DNA of 64,000 bases from Bacillus thuringiensis (GTDB lineage Bacteria > Bacillota > Bacilli > Bacillales > Bacillaceae_G), in NCBI RefSeq assembly GCF_001182785.1, contig NZ_CP012099.1:1796501-1860500 (forward strand). Direction: 5' to 3'. The notes below the pieces were generated by a model. The model had not been told where the DNA came from, did no database searches, and saw nothing but the letters and a program-made list of their open reading frames with translations. The translations under genes were made by a program, and so were the position numbers. Below, piece by piece: positions 9,192-18,585 of the stretch. The number at the start of each line of letters is the position of its first letter. The first letter of the stretch is position 1.

Positions 9192-10025
9192 ATGTGGGAG
9201 AAGTATTATGTTGAAACTGATAGAGGGAGATTTGAGTATTTTCAAAAGGGTGAAGGAAAACCACTGTGTGTAACGCATTTATACAGTGAGTTTAATGGCA
9301 AGGGTAACTTATTTGCTTCGGCATTTACGAATCATTACACAGTGTATCTTATAAACTTAAGAGGGTGCGGAAACTCTACACATGACACCACTAAATATAA
9401 TCTAGGAATGGTAGATGCAGTACGTGATTTAGAGGCGATACGTAAAGCATTAAATATTGAAGATTGGACGTATGCAGGTCATTCGACTGGTGGAATGCTT
9501 GCTTTACAGTATGCGATAATGTGTCCGGAGAAGCTTGTGAAAATTATAGCTGGCGGATTATGTGCATCAGCTGAGTATATAAATCACAAAAATAGTATTT
9601 ATTGTAGAGATAATAATCAAAATGCTCGTTTAAGAGAAATATTTGCAGTACTTAGGGACACGGCTTCTACAATTGATGAGAGGCGTGCCGTAAACAAAGA
9701 ATGGACAATGATGTCTTTATATAATGAATCAGCTTATGATGAAATGATTACTAGACCGAACAGCGGTAAAACAGTTTCAAAACGTCTTGATTATTTTTCT
9801 TATAAGGAGTTACCTACATTTGATGTGCGTTTACAATTAGAGAATGTAAATATACAAGCCCGTATTTACGCTGGAATTTATGATGCACAGTGTCCTCATG
9901 AATTTGCAGTAGAAGTAGCCGAACTTATGCCAAATGCAATAATGTCGACATTTGAATACAGTAATCATTTTCCATTTATTGAGGAGGAAGAAGAGTTTGA
10001 AAAATTTGTTGAAAGCACGGTGTGA
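9192..10025 (+). CDS. Alpha/beta hydrolase
   Basis: A cytoplasmic alpha/beta-hydrolase-fold enzyme of 277 residues. The nucleophile elbow is GHSTGG with Ser98. The likely acid is the aspartate in YAGIYDAQCPHEF and the likely base the histidine in YSNHFPFIEE. The oxyanion region is CVTHLYSEF. The layout resembles proline iminopeptidase-like and esterase-like members, but substrate cannot be deduced. The ribosome binding site is the run AGGGGGGAAG before the ATG. Only 13 bases separate it from the M23 gene, so it is the last gene of that operon, closed by a strong terminator. Confidence 0.85.
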   Translation: MWEKYYVETDRGRFEYFQKGEGKPLCVTHLYSEFNGKGNLFASAFTNHYTVYLINLRGCGNSTHDTTKYNLGMVDAVRDLEAIRKALNIEDWTYAGHSTGGMLALQYAIMCPEKLVKIIAGGLCASAEYINHKNSIYCRDNNQNARLREIFAVLRDTASTIDERRAVNKEWTMMSLYNESAYDEMITRPNSGKTVSKRLDYFSYKELPTFDVRLQLENVNIQARIYAGIYDAQCPHEFAVEVAELMPNAIMSTFEYSNHFPFIEEEEEFEKFVESTV

Positions 10026-10059
10026 CATGTGAATAGATGATGAAAATTTATAATTCAAA

Positions 10060-10103
10060 AGAGAAGGCTGTCTCCAAATAATCTTGGGACAGCCTTCTTT
10101 TTT
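10060..10103. terminator. Bidirectional intrinsic terminator
   Basis: GAGAAGGCTGTCTCC and its near complement GGGACAGCCTTC followed by a T-run, between the converging hydrolase and mntH genes. Confidence 0.85.
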
Positions 10104-10105
10104 CA

Positions 10106-11401
10106 TTACCCTACAAATGTTTGATACAATAAGAAAATATTTAAAATGATAACAAGTGCAGCAATGATCCAAGCGATAAAGGTTGTTATGCGGTGATTAA
10201 CGAGCGCACCCATAATTTTTTTATTGCTTGTAAACATAATAAGTGGTACTAATGCAAAAGCAATACCGAATGATAAGACGACTTGGCTCATGACTAGAGC
10301 GTAAGTTGGATTTACACCTAAAGCGATAATTACTAGTGGTGGAATCATTGTAATAAATCGGCGTAAGTATAACGGAATATGCATTCGAATGAAACCTTGC
10401 ATAATAATATCACCTGACATTGTACCGACAGAAGAGCTAGATAGTCCTGCTGATAAGAGCCCAATTCCAAATAACGCAGCTGATACAGGACCGACTAAGT
10501 TACTAAACTGAGTGTATGCCACATCTAAATCTTCAACGTGCATACCATTTTTAAAGAATAGTGCAGCAGCAACAATTAACATACTCGCATTAATTGCTCC
10601 AGCGATAACCATTGCGATAATGATATCAATAAATTCGAAACGGAAAATCTTTTTCTTTTGTTCATCAGTTGTTCCAACCACGCGGCGTTGTGTTAATGCA
10701 GAATGCAAGTATATTGCATGCGGCATAACTGTTGCACCTAAAATCCCTGCTGCAAGTAATATACTGTCTACACCTTGGAATTTTGGAATAAATAGTCCTG
10801 AAAGAAGGGGACTTAATTCTGGTTTTGCATAAAAAACTTGAATCCCAAAAGCGATTACTACAATGAAAATCATTCCTGTAATAATAGCTTCTAGTGGACG
10901 AAATCCTCTACGTTGAAATTCAAGGATAATAAATGATCCGGCTGCTGTAATTAAAGCGGCAGGTAGCATCGGGATTCCAAATAGTAAGTAAAGCCCCAAT
11001 GCAGCTCCAATAAATTCCGCTAAATCTGTAGCCATAATAACTAGTTCACCTTGTATCCATAAGCCGATAGACACAGGCTTTGGAAAGTTTTCACGAGCTA
11101 TTTCGGGTAAATTGTTTCCTGTAGCAATTCCTAATTTAGCTGATAAAGTTTGGATTAATACAGCCATTAAGTTAGAAGCGAGTATAACCCATAATAGTAA
11201 ATATCCATATTGTGAACCAGCTGCGATATTTGTAGCAAAGTTGCCAGGATCAATATAAGCAACGGACGCGATAAAAGCGGGTCCTAAAAATGGTAACAGT
11301 CTTTTCCAACCTTTTGTTTCTCCACTTAAAGCTAAGTGGGCTGATTGTACAGTTGTACTTTCAGAAGGGAGATGTTCATCTTTTGTTATATCTTTATTCA
11401 T
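10106..11401 (-). CDS. mntH: NRAMP family Mn2+/divalent metal importer
   Basis: Proton-coupled manganese (and iron) importer of 431 residues with eleven membrane segments. The metal site is formed by DPGN in TM1 (Asp51-Asn54, in SVAYIDPGNFAT) and MPH in TM6 (ATVMPHAIYLHS), both intact. The soluble N terminus of about 33 residues is typical of Bacillus MntH. The upstream MntR-type box indicates repression by manganese. It is a single-gene unit with a shared terminator at its 3' end, and the ATG is preceded by AAAGGGG. Confidence 0.92.
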   Translation of the reverse strand: MNKDITKDEHLPSESTTVQSAHLALSGETKGWKRLLPFLGPAFIASVAYIDPGNFATNIAAGSQYGYLLLWVILASNLMAVLIQTLSAKLGIATGNNLPEIARENFPKPVSIGLWIQGELVIMATDLAEFIGAALGLYLLFGIPMLPAALITAAGSFIILEFQRRGFRPLEAIITGMIFIVVIAFGIQVFYAKPELSPLLSGLFIPKFQGVDSILLAAGILGATVMPHAIYLHSALTQRRVVGTTDEQKKKIFRFEFIDIIIAMVIAGAINASMLIVAAALFFKNGMHVEDLDVAYTQFSNLVGPVSAALFGIGLLSAGLSSSSVGTMSGDIIMQGFIRMHIPLYLRRFITMIPPLVIIALGVNPTYALVMSQVVLSFGIAFALVPLIMFTSNKKIMGALVNHRITTFIAWIIAALVIILNIFLLYQTFVG

Positions 11402-11506
11402 AGTAGTTTTCCCCTTTAAAATGTTAACTTGATGAAATTATTGTATTTATTCTTACTCATTATTTCAATACATTTAAATATGTTATGTGATAATTTCATT
11501 TGAACA

Positions 11507-11530
11507 CGAAAGTTTCCTTAATGCAAATTA
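11507..11530 (-). promoter_or_regulatory. MntR box upstream of mntH
   Basis: Read on the minus strand, TTTGCATTAAGGAAACTT matches the Bacillus MntR operator pattern TTTGCCTTAAGGAAACT with one difference. It lies about 105 bases before the mntH start. Recognition is by recalled consensus. Confidence 0.75.
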
Positions 11531-11707
11531 TATGCCTTTATGCAATGGATGGTGTGATAATGTAAAATGAATTGGGAGTTTATGGTGTGATGACATGGGG
11601 AAACATAGTGAATTAAAGGGCTGTTTTTGAAATTTATGTGAACATAAAGCCGATAATACAGCATATTAATTGATGGAATTGCAATTGTATGATATATAAT
11701 ATATTGG

Positions 11708-11757
11708 GATTACAACATAACCATAGTGTTATGATGTGTAATCTTGTTTTTTATTTT
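11708..11757 (+). terminator. Orphan terminator-like hairpin in the 478-base mntH-trhO gap
   Basis: GATTACAACATAAC pairs with GTTATGATGTGTAATC (small bulge, short loop) and is followed by TTGTTTTTTATTTTT. It lies in the plus direction about 120 bases before trhO with no gene upstream that it could terminate. A TATAAT at 11697-11702 lies just before it. It could end a short RNA or be a trhO leader attenuator. A weaker hairpin lies at 11787-11814. No other gene is seen in this gap. Confidence 0.5.
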
Positions 11758-11879
11758 TGTTAACTGATAGAAAATAGTATAAAGAAAAGAAAATGGGATT
11801 CATTTTCTTATTATATATGTTTTGATATGAACGTTAACTTATACATGATTTTAAAAATTAGATAGGTGGTAGAAATACA

Positions 11880-12839
11880 TTGGCAACTACAAAACCATAC
11901 AGAGTATTACTATATTACATGTACACAACAATTGAAAACCCAGAAGAATTTGCTGCAGAGCATTTAGAATTTTGTAATTCACTTGAATTAAAAGGAAGAA
12001 TTCTTGTAGCAAAAGAAGGTATTAACGGAACTTGTTCTGGAACTGTAGAGCAAACAGAGAAATACATGGAAGCAATGAATAATGATCCACGTTTTGATGG
12101 TATCGTATTTAAAATAGATGAAGAAGAAGGGCATGCATTCAAGAAAATGCACGTACGTCCTCGTCCAGAGTTAGTTACACTTCGTCTAGAAGATGACATT
12201 AACCCACACGAAATAACTGGGAAGTATTTAGAGCCAAAAGATTTTTATGAGGCAATGAAACAAGAAGATACAGTTATCATTGATGCACGAAATGATTATG
12301 AGTTTGATTTAGGACACTTCAAAGGTGCGATTAAACCTGATATTGAATCATTCCGTGAATTACCAGATTGGATTAGAGAAAACAAAGAAACACTTGAAGG
12401 TAAAAAGATTTTAACGTACTGTACAGGTGGAATTCGTTGTGAGAAATTCTCAGGTTGGTTAGTTCGTGAAGGTTATGAAGATGTAAGTCAGCTTCACGGC
12501 GGAATTGTAACGTACGGAAAAGATCCAGAAGTACAAGGTGAGCTTTGGGATGGACAATGTTACGTGTTTGATGAGCGTATCGCTGTGCCAGTAAACCAAA
12601 AAGAACATGTTATCGTTGGTAAAGATCACTTTACAGGTGAACCTTGTGAGCGCTATGTAAACTGTTCAAATCCAGAATGTAATAAGAAAATTTTATGTTC
12701 GGAAGAAAACGAAGCGAAACATTTACGTGCATGCTCTCATGAATGTCGTGTAAGCCCACGTAACCGCTATGTAATACAACATGAATTAACTGAAGAACAA
12801 GTAGCTGCTGCATTAGAGAAAATCGAAGCAGGGAAGTAA
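11880..12839 (+). CDS. trhO: tRNA uridine(34) hydroxylase, rhodanese-domain protein
   Basis: A 319-residue UPF0176/TrhO family enzyme that hydroxylates uridine 34 of certain tRNAs, the oxygen-dependent route to 5-methoxyuridine. The N-terminal domain (about 1-110) is an acylphosphatase-like fold; the central rhodanese domain (about 125-225) has the catalytic loop YCTGGIRC with Cys181; a cysteine-rich C-terminal part ([18 protein letters not shown], then CSHEC) may bind a metal. The start is the TTG at 11880, with AGGTGGT nine bases upstream, giving the family length. It is monocistronic with a strong terminator. Confidence 0.92.
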   Translation: MATTKPYRVLLYYMYTTIENPEEFAAEHLEFCNSLELKGRILVAKEGINGTCSGTVEQTEKYMEAMNNDPRFDGIVFKIDEEEGHAFKKMHVRPRPELVTLRLEDDINPHEITGKYLEPKDFYEAMKQEDTVIIDARNDYEFDLGHFKGAIKPDIESFRELPDWIRENKETLEGKKILTYCTGGIRCEKFSGWLVREGYEDVSQLHGGIVTYGKDPEVQGELWDGQCYVFDERIAVPVNQKEHVIVGKDHFTGEPCERYVNCSNPECNKKILCSEENEAKHLRACSHECRVSPRNRYVIQHELTEEQVAAALEKIEAGK

Positions 12840-12854
12840 GCTGAATTCGTATAA

Positions 12855-12898
12855 TAAAAAGGGTACTCCAAGTTTTATTTTGGAGCACCCTTTTTTTA
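12855..12898 (+). terminator. Intrinsic terminator of trhO
   Basis: AAAAAGGGTACTCCA and TGGAGCACCCTTTTTTT form a strong hairpin directly after the stop codon. Confidence 0.85.
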
Positions 12899-12916
12899 TT
12901 ATACAGTCCTGTCATT

Positions 12917-13012
12917 TGTCGTTTTTTGTCGGTAAGTCGATATATTTAAAAAAATCGCTGATATATTTTGAGTTGCGCTGATATAATCGGAAAATCGCTG
13001 ATAAAAATTTCA
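12917..13012. repeat. Intergenic element with three CGCTGATA copies
   Basis: The motif TCGCTGATA or GCGCTGATA recurs three times (about 12953, 12975 and 12994), preceded by GTCGGTAAGTCGATATATT. This arrangement resembles dispersed intergenic repeats of the B. cereus group, an impression that cannot be confirmed from one window. It lies between two converging genes. Confidence 0.5.
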
Positions 13013-13050
13013 TTTACTGCAGCATACCATGTATTTGAAAATAACCTTCT

Positions 13051-14526
13051 TTAATTTTTATCCTCTTTTTCTTTTACAGCAGACAGTACCGTTTGTTTTA
13101 CCCAAGCTTTTCTTTGTTTATGCTGTAGACCCCATTGATATAAACTTTGGGCTCCTAAAATAAGTGAAATGACAATGCCGCTAATCGCAATTAATAGAGC
13201 GAAAAATTCAAGAGGTGAAGATATTTTGTTTGAATCGGTGTTTCTTAAAAGGTCGATCATAGTAAACCCTAACATTTGGCCCACTACAGAGTAGAGCGTT
13301 AAAATTAATAATAAAAGGCTATCTTTTTTAGAGGCGACATTTTCTTGATATTTAAACAAACTATCAAGATTTTGTTTCGCGTTCGAGTATAAAACCTCAA
13401 TATTAAAAAGTTTTCTTAAGCGGAAGAAAATATCTTCACTTTGTGATTGGGATACTAATTCTAAAGAAAAATAATTAGCAGTGAACGAATTGATCGAATA
13501 AATTAATTTCTCTATTTCATTAGTATCTTGTTCAATATTTAGCTCAGCATAGGCGTTTGCCATTTTTAATAAAACAATTTTATGGAATAGGTTTAATAAT
13601 AAAGCGTAATAAAATTCCCCGTACATTTGACTAGCAAGTTTAGAGATTTCGCGTTCTCCTTCATTTGTTACACATGTAAAAATATGTTCTTCCATTATGA
13701 AATAACGATTTGGAGCCCATCTCTGATAAGCATGTTTTTTTAAATATTCATGAATGTAAGGAAGGTTATTTGCGCTTACATATGGTTTACCATCACTTGT
13801 TAATCCGGAAAGACTGGAAGTACGATAAACATCCACTTCATTAAGTTCCATACCTTCTTTTAGTGACAATAAAGTTTGAACGTACATTCTTTGGTCTTCA
13901 AAGAAAGGGAAGGTTTGAAAGTATGAACTTCTTAATCTCTTCTTTTCAAAGAAATCAGTTACGCCATGAAATAAATAACCAAAAATGAATTTTTCAACTT
14001 GGGAATACTTTTTTCCGTTACATTCAATACAAATAGACTCATTTGTATCAGTTTTAGTTTCAAGTACACGGAAGCGAGCAGCGAATTCGATTGCTTCAGA
14101 TAAAGTCATATTTGGAGCAGTGTTTACTTTTGTTCGAATTGTTAAGAAGCCAAGTTCATAAGGACAAAGTGTTACATCAATAGAGTGTATCTTGAATGGA
14201 ATTGAAATAAGGTTTGTTGTTAAATGTCCAGTTAAGTTAAGATCCTTTGAATAACGTTGCAAGCCCTTTTGATGCTCTGAGTGAGGAAAGAGAATTTTAT
14301 TTGTAAATGAAAGATAGTATGCTTCCATATTTTGATGTGAAACTTTAAACTCCCCATAATATGTATTTTCATCATCGAGATGATCGAGCCGAAAAGGACG
14401 AAAATCGTTTTTTTGTAAGAAAGGGAACATATCTTGTTCATATCCAGCTTTAAACGAAAACGGGAATATAAATTGAAATATAGCTGTTGCTACACCTTTT
14501 TCCTCAATTGCTTGTATTGCCTCCAT
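13051..14526 (-). CDS. Unrecognised protein with two C-terminal membrane segments
   Basis: I do not recognise this 491-residue protein. The first 400 residues look soluble and cytoplasmic, with several aromatic-rich segments and no signal peptide. Two membrane helices lie near the C terminus (about 403-424 and 439-464), followed by a basic tail (LQHKQRKAWVKQT). This large cytosolic domain plus C-terminal hairpin recalls CorA-type topology, but no GMN motif is present, so a magnesium channel is not claimed. It is monocistronic, convergent with trhO and divergent from the reductase gene at 14702. Codon use is like its neighbours and the frame is intact, so it is probably a real group-specific gene. 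Confidence 0.75.
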   Translation of the reverse strand: MEAIQAIEEKGVATAIFQFIFPFSFKAGYEQDMFPFLQKNDFRPFRLDHLDDENTYYGEFKVSHQNMEAYYLSFTNKILFPHSEHQKGLQRYSKDLNLTGHLTTNLISIPFKIHSIDVTLCPYELGFLTIRTKVNTAPNMTLSEAIEFAARFRVLETKTDTNESICIECNGKKYSQVEKFIFGYLFHGVTDFFEKKRLRSSYFQTFPFFEDQRMYVQTLLSLKEGMELNEVDVYRTSSLSGLTSDGKPYVSANNLPYIHEYLKKHAYQRWAPNRYFIMEEHIFTCVTNEGEREISKLASQMYGEFYYALLLNLFHKIVLLKMANAYAELNIEQDTNEIEKLIYSINSFTANYFSLELVSQSQSEDIFFRLRKLFNIEVLYSNAKQNLDSLFKYQENVASKKDSLLLLILTLYSVVGQMLGFTMIDLLRNTDSNKISSPLEFFALLIAISGIVISLILGAQSLYQWGLQHKQRKAWVKQTVLSAVKEKEDKN

Positions 14527-14701
14527 CTACATTGTTTCCTTTCCATATATGCTATAGAAACAACATGCCCAAATTTATTTGAAAATAACCACTGTTTTAT
14601 ACTTGTTTAAGAGTGAAAATTCAGCTTATTTAGCAGGGAACATGTATAATGTTATGTATACTAAAAGTTATAAAATTGTATTTTAAAAAGGGGGATGCTG
14701 T

Positions 14702-15646
14702 ATGCGGATTTTAGTATTAGGCGCTGGTGGAGTCGGAGGATTTTTTGGTGGCAGGTTAGTCGAGAAGGGAGAAGATGTCACGTTTCTTGTTCGTAGTAAA
14801 CGGAAAAAACAATTAGAGGAAAGAGGACTTGTAATCCGAAGTGTTAACGGGGATTTTTCCTTCCAACCGAAATTAATAACGAAAGAAGAGAGAACTTTTC
14901 AATTTGATGTTATTTTATTTTCAACAAAAGCGTATCACTTAAACGAGGCTATTCAAGATTTGAAGCCGTTTGTTGGCGATAATACTGTAATCATTCCATT
15001 GTTAAATGGTATCGCTCATTTATCACTACTACAAAAAGAATTCGGCGAAGAAAAAGTAATTGGCGGTTTATGCTTTATCGAGACGACGTTAAACGATCAA
15101 GGAGAAATTGTACAAACTAGCGCTGCCAACAGACTTGTGTTTGGAGAAATTAAGTCTCAAAATTCAGAGAGAGTAAAGCATATTTCTAAAGCATTTTCAG
15201 GTACGAAATCTAGTTTTGTTTTAAGTGAAAATATTACGCAAGATATGTGGCATAAATATTTATTTATTACTGTAATGTCAGGTGTGACAACGTTAATGCG
15301 TGCACCAATTGGACCAATCCGTGAAAGTGAAGGCGGCCGTGATTTTATCCGTAATGTGTTTGAGGAATCTGTACAAATCATGAGAGTATTAGGAGCTCCA
15401 GTAAAGGCTAATATTGCCCAGGAACATATGAAAACGATTGATAAAATTTCATATGATATGAAGTCATCGATGCAGCGTGATATGGAAAAGGGTTCGTTTA
15501 TTGAAGGGAAGCACTTGCAAGGATATTTACTGGATGTAGCAGAGCAATTTTCTATAGCGGCACCATTATTAGGAACTATATATCAAAATTTAAAGGTGTA
15601 TGAAGAGATGACCTTTAACAAATCTGTAATAGAATTAGATGTATGA
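14702..15646 (+). CDS. 2-dehydropantoate 2-reductase family protein
   Basis: NADPH-dependent ketopantoate reductase-like enzyme (ApbA/PanE family, 314 residues), which in pantothenate synthesis reduces ketopantoate to pantoate. The N-terminal Rossmann motif is VLGAGGVGGFFGGRL. The substrate-side motif PLLNG (around residue 103) and DMWHKYLFITVMSG (the conserved catalytic lysine region, around residue 180) are intact. B. cereus-group genomes carry several paralogues and this one is not beside panBCD genes, so its physiological substrate is uncertain. GGGGGATG precedes the ATG. Confidence 0.85.
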   Translation: MRILVLGAGGVGGFFGGRLVEKGEDVTFLVRSKRKKQLEERGLVIRSVNGDFSFQPKLITKEERTFQFDVILFSTKAYHLNEAIQDLKPFVGDNTVIIPLLNGIAHLSLLQKEFGEEKVIGGLCFIETTLNDQGEIVQTSAANRLVFGEIKSQNSERVKHISKAFSGTKSSFVLSENITQDMWHKYLFITVMSGVTTLMRAPIGPIRESEGGRDFIRNVFEESVQIMRVLGAPVKANIAQEHMKTIDKISYDMKSSMQRDMEKGSFIEGKHLQGYLLDVAEQFSIAAPLLGTIYQNLKVYEEMTFNKSVIELDV

Positions 15647-15653
15647 AAAAATA

Positions 15654-15692
15654 AAAAAGATAGCAATATATAAGTGTATTGCTATCTTTTTT
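15654..15692. terminator. Bidirectional intrinsic terminator
   Basis: AAGATAGCAATA and TATTGCTATCTT with A- and T-runs on either side, between the reductase gene and the small minus-strand gene. Confidence 0.85.
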
Positions 15693-15710
15693 ATTTTTTT
15701 GTATGACAAA

Positions 15711-15839
15711 TTATTTATTTCTTTTCGTTCTATCTGTCAAATTTATTTCCTGTTCACGTTTACCATATAACTGATTAATTTCATTTGCTACTGCATCTAA
15801 ATATGAATCGGAAAAAATAGGCTTCTTTTCTTTAGACAT
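15711..15839 (-). CDS. Small conserved-looking protein, 42 residues
   Basis: A short reading frame starting MSKEKKPIFSDSYLDAVANE and ending TDRTKRNK. The ATG is preceded by AAGGAGACC at good spacing, and the frame ends just beside a bidirectional terminator, so it has complete gene signals. It is hydrophilic and highly charged with no membrane segment. Function unknown. Short proteins of this sort are common in the spore-forming bacilli; a spore role is possible but nothing in the sequence shows it. Confidence 0.65.
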   Translation of the reverse strand: MSKEKKPIFSDSYLDAVANEINQLYGKREQEINLTDRTKRNK

Positions 15840-15983
15840 ATGGGTCTCCTTTGCGGATTTTTAATATTCATTATGTATATTTCTCAGCGGATTATGCGCA
15901 ATCATTTTAATTTTTTTCTTATTAAAAATTTTTGTTTACTTTTTGAAAATAAAGGAGTATTATAATCCACAGTTTCAATTTTC

Positions 15984-16197
15984 TAAATCGCTGAAACCGC
16001 ATGGTACGGGGGACCCGTTTTTACGGATTAGTACATAATCCGATGGGGTGAATCCTTGAAAAAGGTAGGGCTACTCATAGGCCCGAATCCGACAGCTAAC
16101 CTCGTAAGCGTTATATTGAGAAGGAAGGTGGAGCTTGTGCGACAAAAAAAATAATGTCTACAAGTCTATTTCGCTATGGCTTGTAGACATTTTTTGT
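15984..16197 (+). ncRNA. c-di-AMP riboswitch (ydaO-yuaA class) with terminator
   Basis: The aptamer covers about 15984-16133, with the conserved blocks ACGGGGGACCCG, GGGGTGAATCC, GTAGGGCTACTC, CCGAATCCGACAGCTAACC and the closing GAGAAGGAAGGTGGAG. The expression platform is a strong intrinsic terminator: AATGTCTACAAG pairs with CTTGTAGACATT (about 16152-16191) and a T-run follows. Known switches of this class shut off potassium import genes when c-di-AMP is high. A TATAAT lies at 15961. Confidence 0.93.
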
Positions 16198-16269
16198 TTT
16201 CTGAAGAAATCGTTTACTTGCTGTAACAAGCAGAAAAGTTCGTACAAAATTATTGGAGAGTGGACAGCA

Positions 16270-18096
16270 TTGGTTTCATCTATTAAAAGATTTTTAATTG
16301 GAAGACCGTTAAAATCAACAGAGCTTGGAGAACAAAAGCTTAATAAAACGAAAGCTTTAGCTATTTTATCTTCTGACGCATTGTCATCAGTTGCTTACGG
16401 TCCAGAACAAATTTTAATTGCTTTAGCAGGTGTGGGAGCGATCGCTTATTGGTATTCCATTCCGATCGCTGTTGGGGTATTAGTATTATTGACAGCCCTT
16501 ATTTTATCTTATCGTCAAATTATTTTTGCTTATCCGCATGGCGGGGGAGCGTATGTTGTATCAAAAGAAAATTTAGGGATGAATCCAGGCTTAATTGCTG
16601 GAGGATCTTTATTAGTCGACTATATTTTAACTGTTGCGGTAAGTGTATCTGCAGGTACAGATGCGCTAACATCTGCTTTTCCTAGTTTACATGCACATAA
16701 TGTAATCATTGCGATTATATTTGTTATATTTATTACCATCTTAAATTTAAGAGGAGTAACGGAATCAGCTTCCGTTTTAGCATATCCTGTTTATTTATTT
16801 GTTTTAGCACTATTTATATTAATTGGTGTAGGCATATATAATATTTTGACTGGTCACGTTTCGCAGGCTTTACACACGCCGATCGGAACGCCGGTTGCGG
16901 GCATTAGTTTGTTTTTACTGTTAAGAGCATTTGCATCAGGTAGTTCTGCTTTAACAGGTGTTGAAGCAATTTCAAATGCAATTCCGAACTTTAAAGATCC
17001 TGCGCCAAACAATGCTGCAAAAACATTGCTTGCAATGGGTGCATTACTTGCTGTGTTATTTTCAGGAATTGTATTTTTAGCTTATTATTACGGAGTGACG
17101 CCGAGTAAAGAAGTAACAGTTGTTTCTCAAATTGCTGAACAAACATTTGGACGTAATTTCATGTACTATTTCATACAAGGTACAACAGCTTTAATATTAA
17201 TTCTCGCAGCTAATACAGGCTATTCTGCATTTCCTTTATTAGCGGTTAACCTCGCAAAAGATAAATTCATACCGAGAATGTTTACGATTAGAGGAGACCG
17301 TCTAGGTTACTCAAACGGTATTATAATACTTGGAGTTGCTTCAATTATTTTAATTGTAGCTTTCCAAGGACAAACAGAACATTTAATTCCGTTATATGCA
17401 GTAGGTGTATTTATTCCATTTACACTTTCTCAAACAGGGATGGTATTAAAGTGGCTTCGTGAAAAACCTGAAGGATGGGCTTTAAAATTAACGGTTAATT
17501 TAATTGGTGCAGTTATTAGTTTTATCGTAATGAGCATGTTCTTTTTAACTAAATTTGCACAAGTTTGGTCGATTCTTATTTTCTTACCTGCTATTATCTT
17601 CTTGTTTCATCGAATTAAGAAGCATTATGATGCAGTGGGTGATCAATTAAGTTTAAAAACTTGTGAACCTCTTATTCCAATTGAGGGGAATGTAATTGTC
17701 GTTCCTGTAGCAGGTATGACGCATGTAGTAGAAAATTCATTGAACTATGCGAAATCTCTTTCTGCAGATCAAGTTATCGCTGTATATGTTGCTTTTGACA
17801 GAGAAGAGGAAAAGAAATTTGAAGAGAAATGGAAGGTGTGGCAACCTGAAGTAAGGCTTGTTACATTACATTCTCATTATAGAAGTATTATTCAGCCGCT
17901 AACGAAATTCATTGATACAGTGCAGTATAAGGCAAGTGAATCGAATTACCGCGTTACGGTCGTTATACCACAGTTCATTCCGAAAAAAGGTTGGCATAAC
18001 ATTCTTCATAATCAATCCAGTTTACTCATACGTGCGTATTTACTTTATAAAAGAAATGTTGTTATTACGACAGTTCCATATCATTTGAAAAAATAA
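16270..18096 (+). CDS. kimA: High-affinity potassium importer KimA
   Basis: KUP-family K+/H+ symporter of 608 residues (formerly YdaO), close to the B. subtilis length of 607. About twelve membrane segments occupy residues 25-455, starting with the motif ALAILSSDALSSVAYGPEQ, and a cytoplasmic C-terminal domain follows (about 460-608). An open frame extends upstream to 16135, but that part spans the riboswitch terminator and cannot be coding in the regulated transcript. TGGAGAG at 16254-16260 places the start at the TTG at 16270. Expression is gated by the c-di-AMP riboswitch; in B. subtilis c-di-AMP also inhibits the protein. Confidence 0.92.
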   Translation: MVSSIKRFLIGRPLKSTELGEQKLNKTKALAILSSDALSSVAYGPEQILIALAGVGAIAYWYSIPIAVGVLVLLTALILSYRQIIFAYPHGGGAYVVSKENLGMNPGLIAGGSLLVDYILTVAVSVSAGTDALTSAFPSLHAHNVIIAIIFVIFITILNLRGVTESASVLAYPVYLFVLALFILIGVGIYNILTGHVSQALHTPIGTPVAGISLFLLLRAFASGSSALTGVEAISNAIPNFKDPAPNNAAKTLLAMGALLAVLFSGIVFLAYYYGVTPSKEVTVVSQIAEQTFGRNFMYYFIQGTTALILILAANTGYSAFPLLAVNLAKDKFIPRMFTIRGDRLGYSNGIIILGVASIILIVAFQGQTEHLIPLYAVGVFIPFTLSQTGMVLKWLREKPEGWALKLTVNLIGAVISFIVMSMFFLTKFAQVWSILIFLPAIIFLFHRIKKHYDAVGDQLSLKTCEPLIPIEGNVIVVPVAGMTHVVENSLNYAKSLSADQVIAVYVAFDREEEKKFEEKWKVWQPEVRLVTLHSHYRSIIQPLTKFIDTVQYKASESNYRVTVVIPQFIPKKGWHNILHNQSSLLIRAYLLYKRNVVITTVPYHLKK

Positions 18097-18107
18097 GAAG
18101 ATTTTTG

Positions 18108-18143
18108 AAGGATAGCTTCGTGAAAATGAAGCTATCCTTTTTG
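18108..18143 (+). terminator. Intrinsic terminator of kimA
   Basis: AAGGATAGCTTC and GAAGCTATCCTT followed by a T-run, just after the stop. Confidence 0.85.
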
Positions 18144-18152
18144 TGTATATCC

Positions 18153-18195
18153 TATGCATAATTGCATATGGGTTTAAAAATTATATCGATATAAT
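18153..18195 (+). promoter_or_regulatory. PlcR box and -10 element of the nhe operon
   Basis: TATGCATAATTGCATA (18153-18168) fits the PlcR consensus TATGnAnnnnTnCATA exactly. A TATAAT at 18190-18195 begins 21 bases after the box, the usual arrangement for PlcR-activated promoters. This would start transcription near 18202 and leave a leader of about 490 bases before nheA, unless another promoter lies closer. Confidence 0.85.
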
Positions 18196-18585
18196 TTTAT
18201 CGGTTATTTGCAAGTAGTGTTTTCTGTGGTGATATGTAGATATTTCAATCGATAAAGTGAATCGGATTATATTTTGAAATAAGGACATGAAAGCTTGAAA
18301 ATAAAGGGAATGAAAATACTTCTTTACGTTATATAAACAGCTGTGTTTAAATGACCTTACAGTACAAAACATATATGAAAACAAAACGAAATTTCATATT
18401 TACGCATGTTGTTTAGTTTAAAATGAATAATATTTTTACGTAATATATTCACTATGTGAATGTGGGAATTTCGATGAAATAGAAAATTTATACAATGTTA
18501 TTCATACTAAACACATATGAAAAATAATAAAATGTTTTGTGACGATAAGTAAGTACTGTAGCAATACGAGAGAGGTGGTTCATAC

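Noticed and set aside
16135..16269. In-frame N-terminal extension of KimA
   Set aside because: It encodes through the riboswitch aptamer end and its terminator hairpin; the ribosome binding site at 16254 and the family length support the TTG at 16270.
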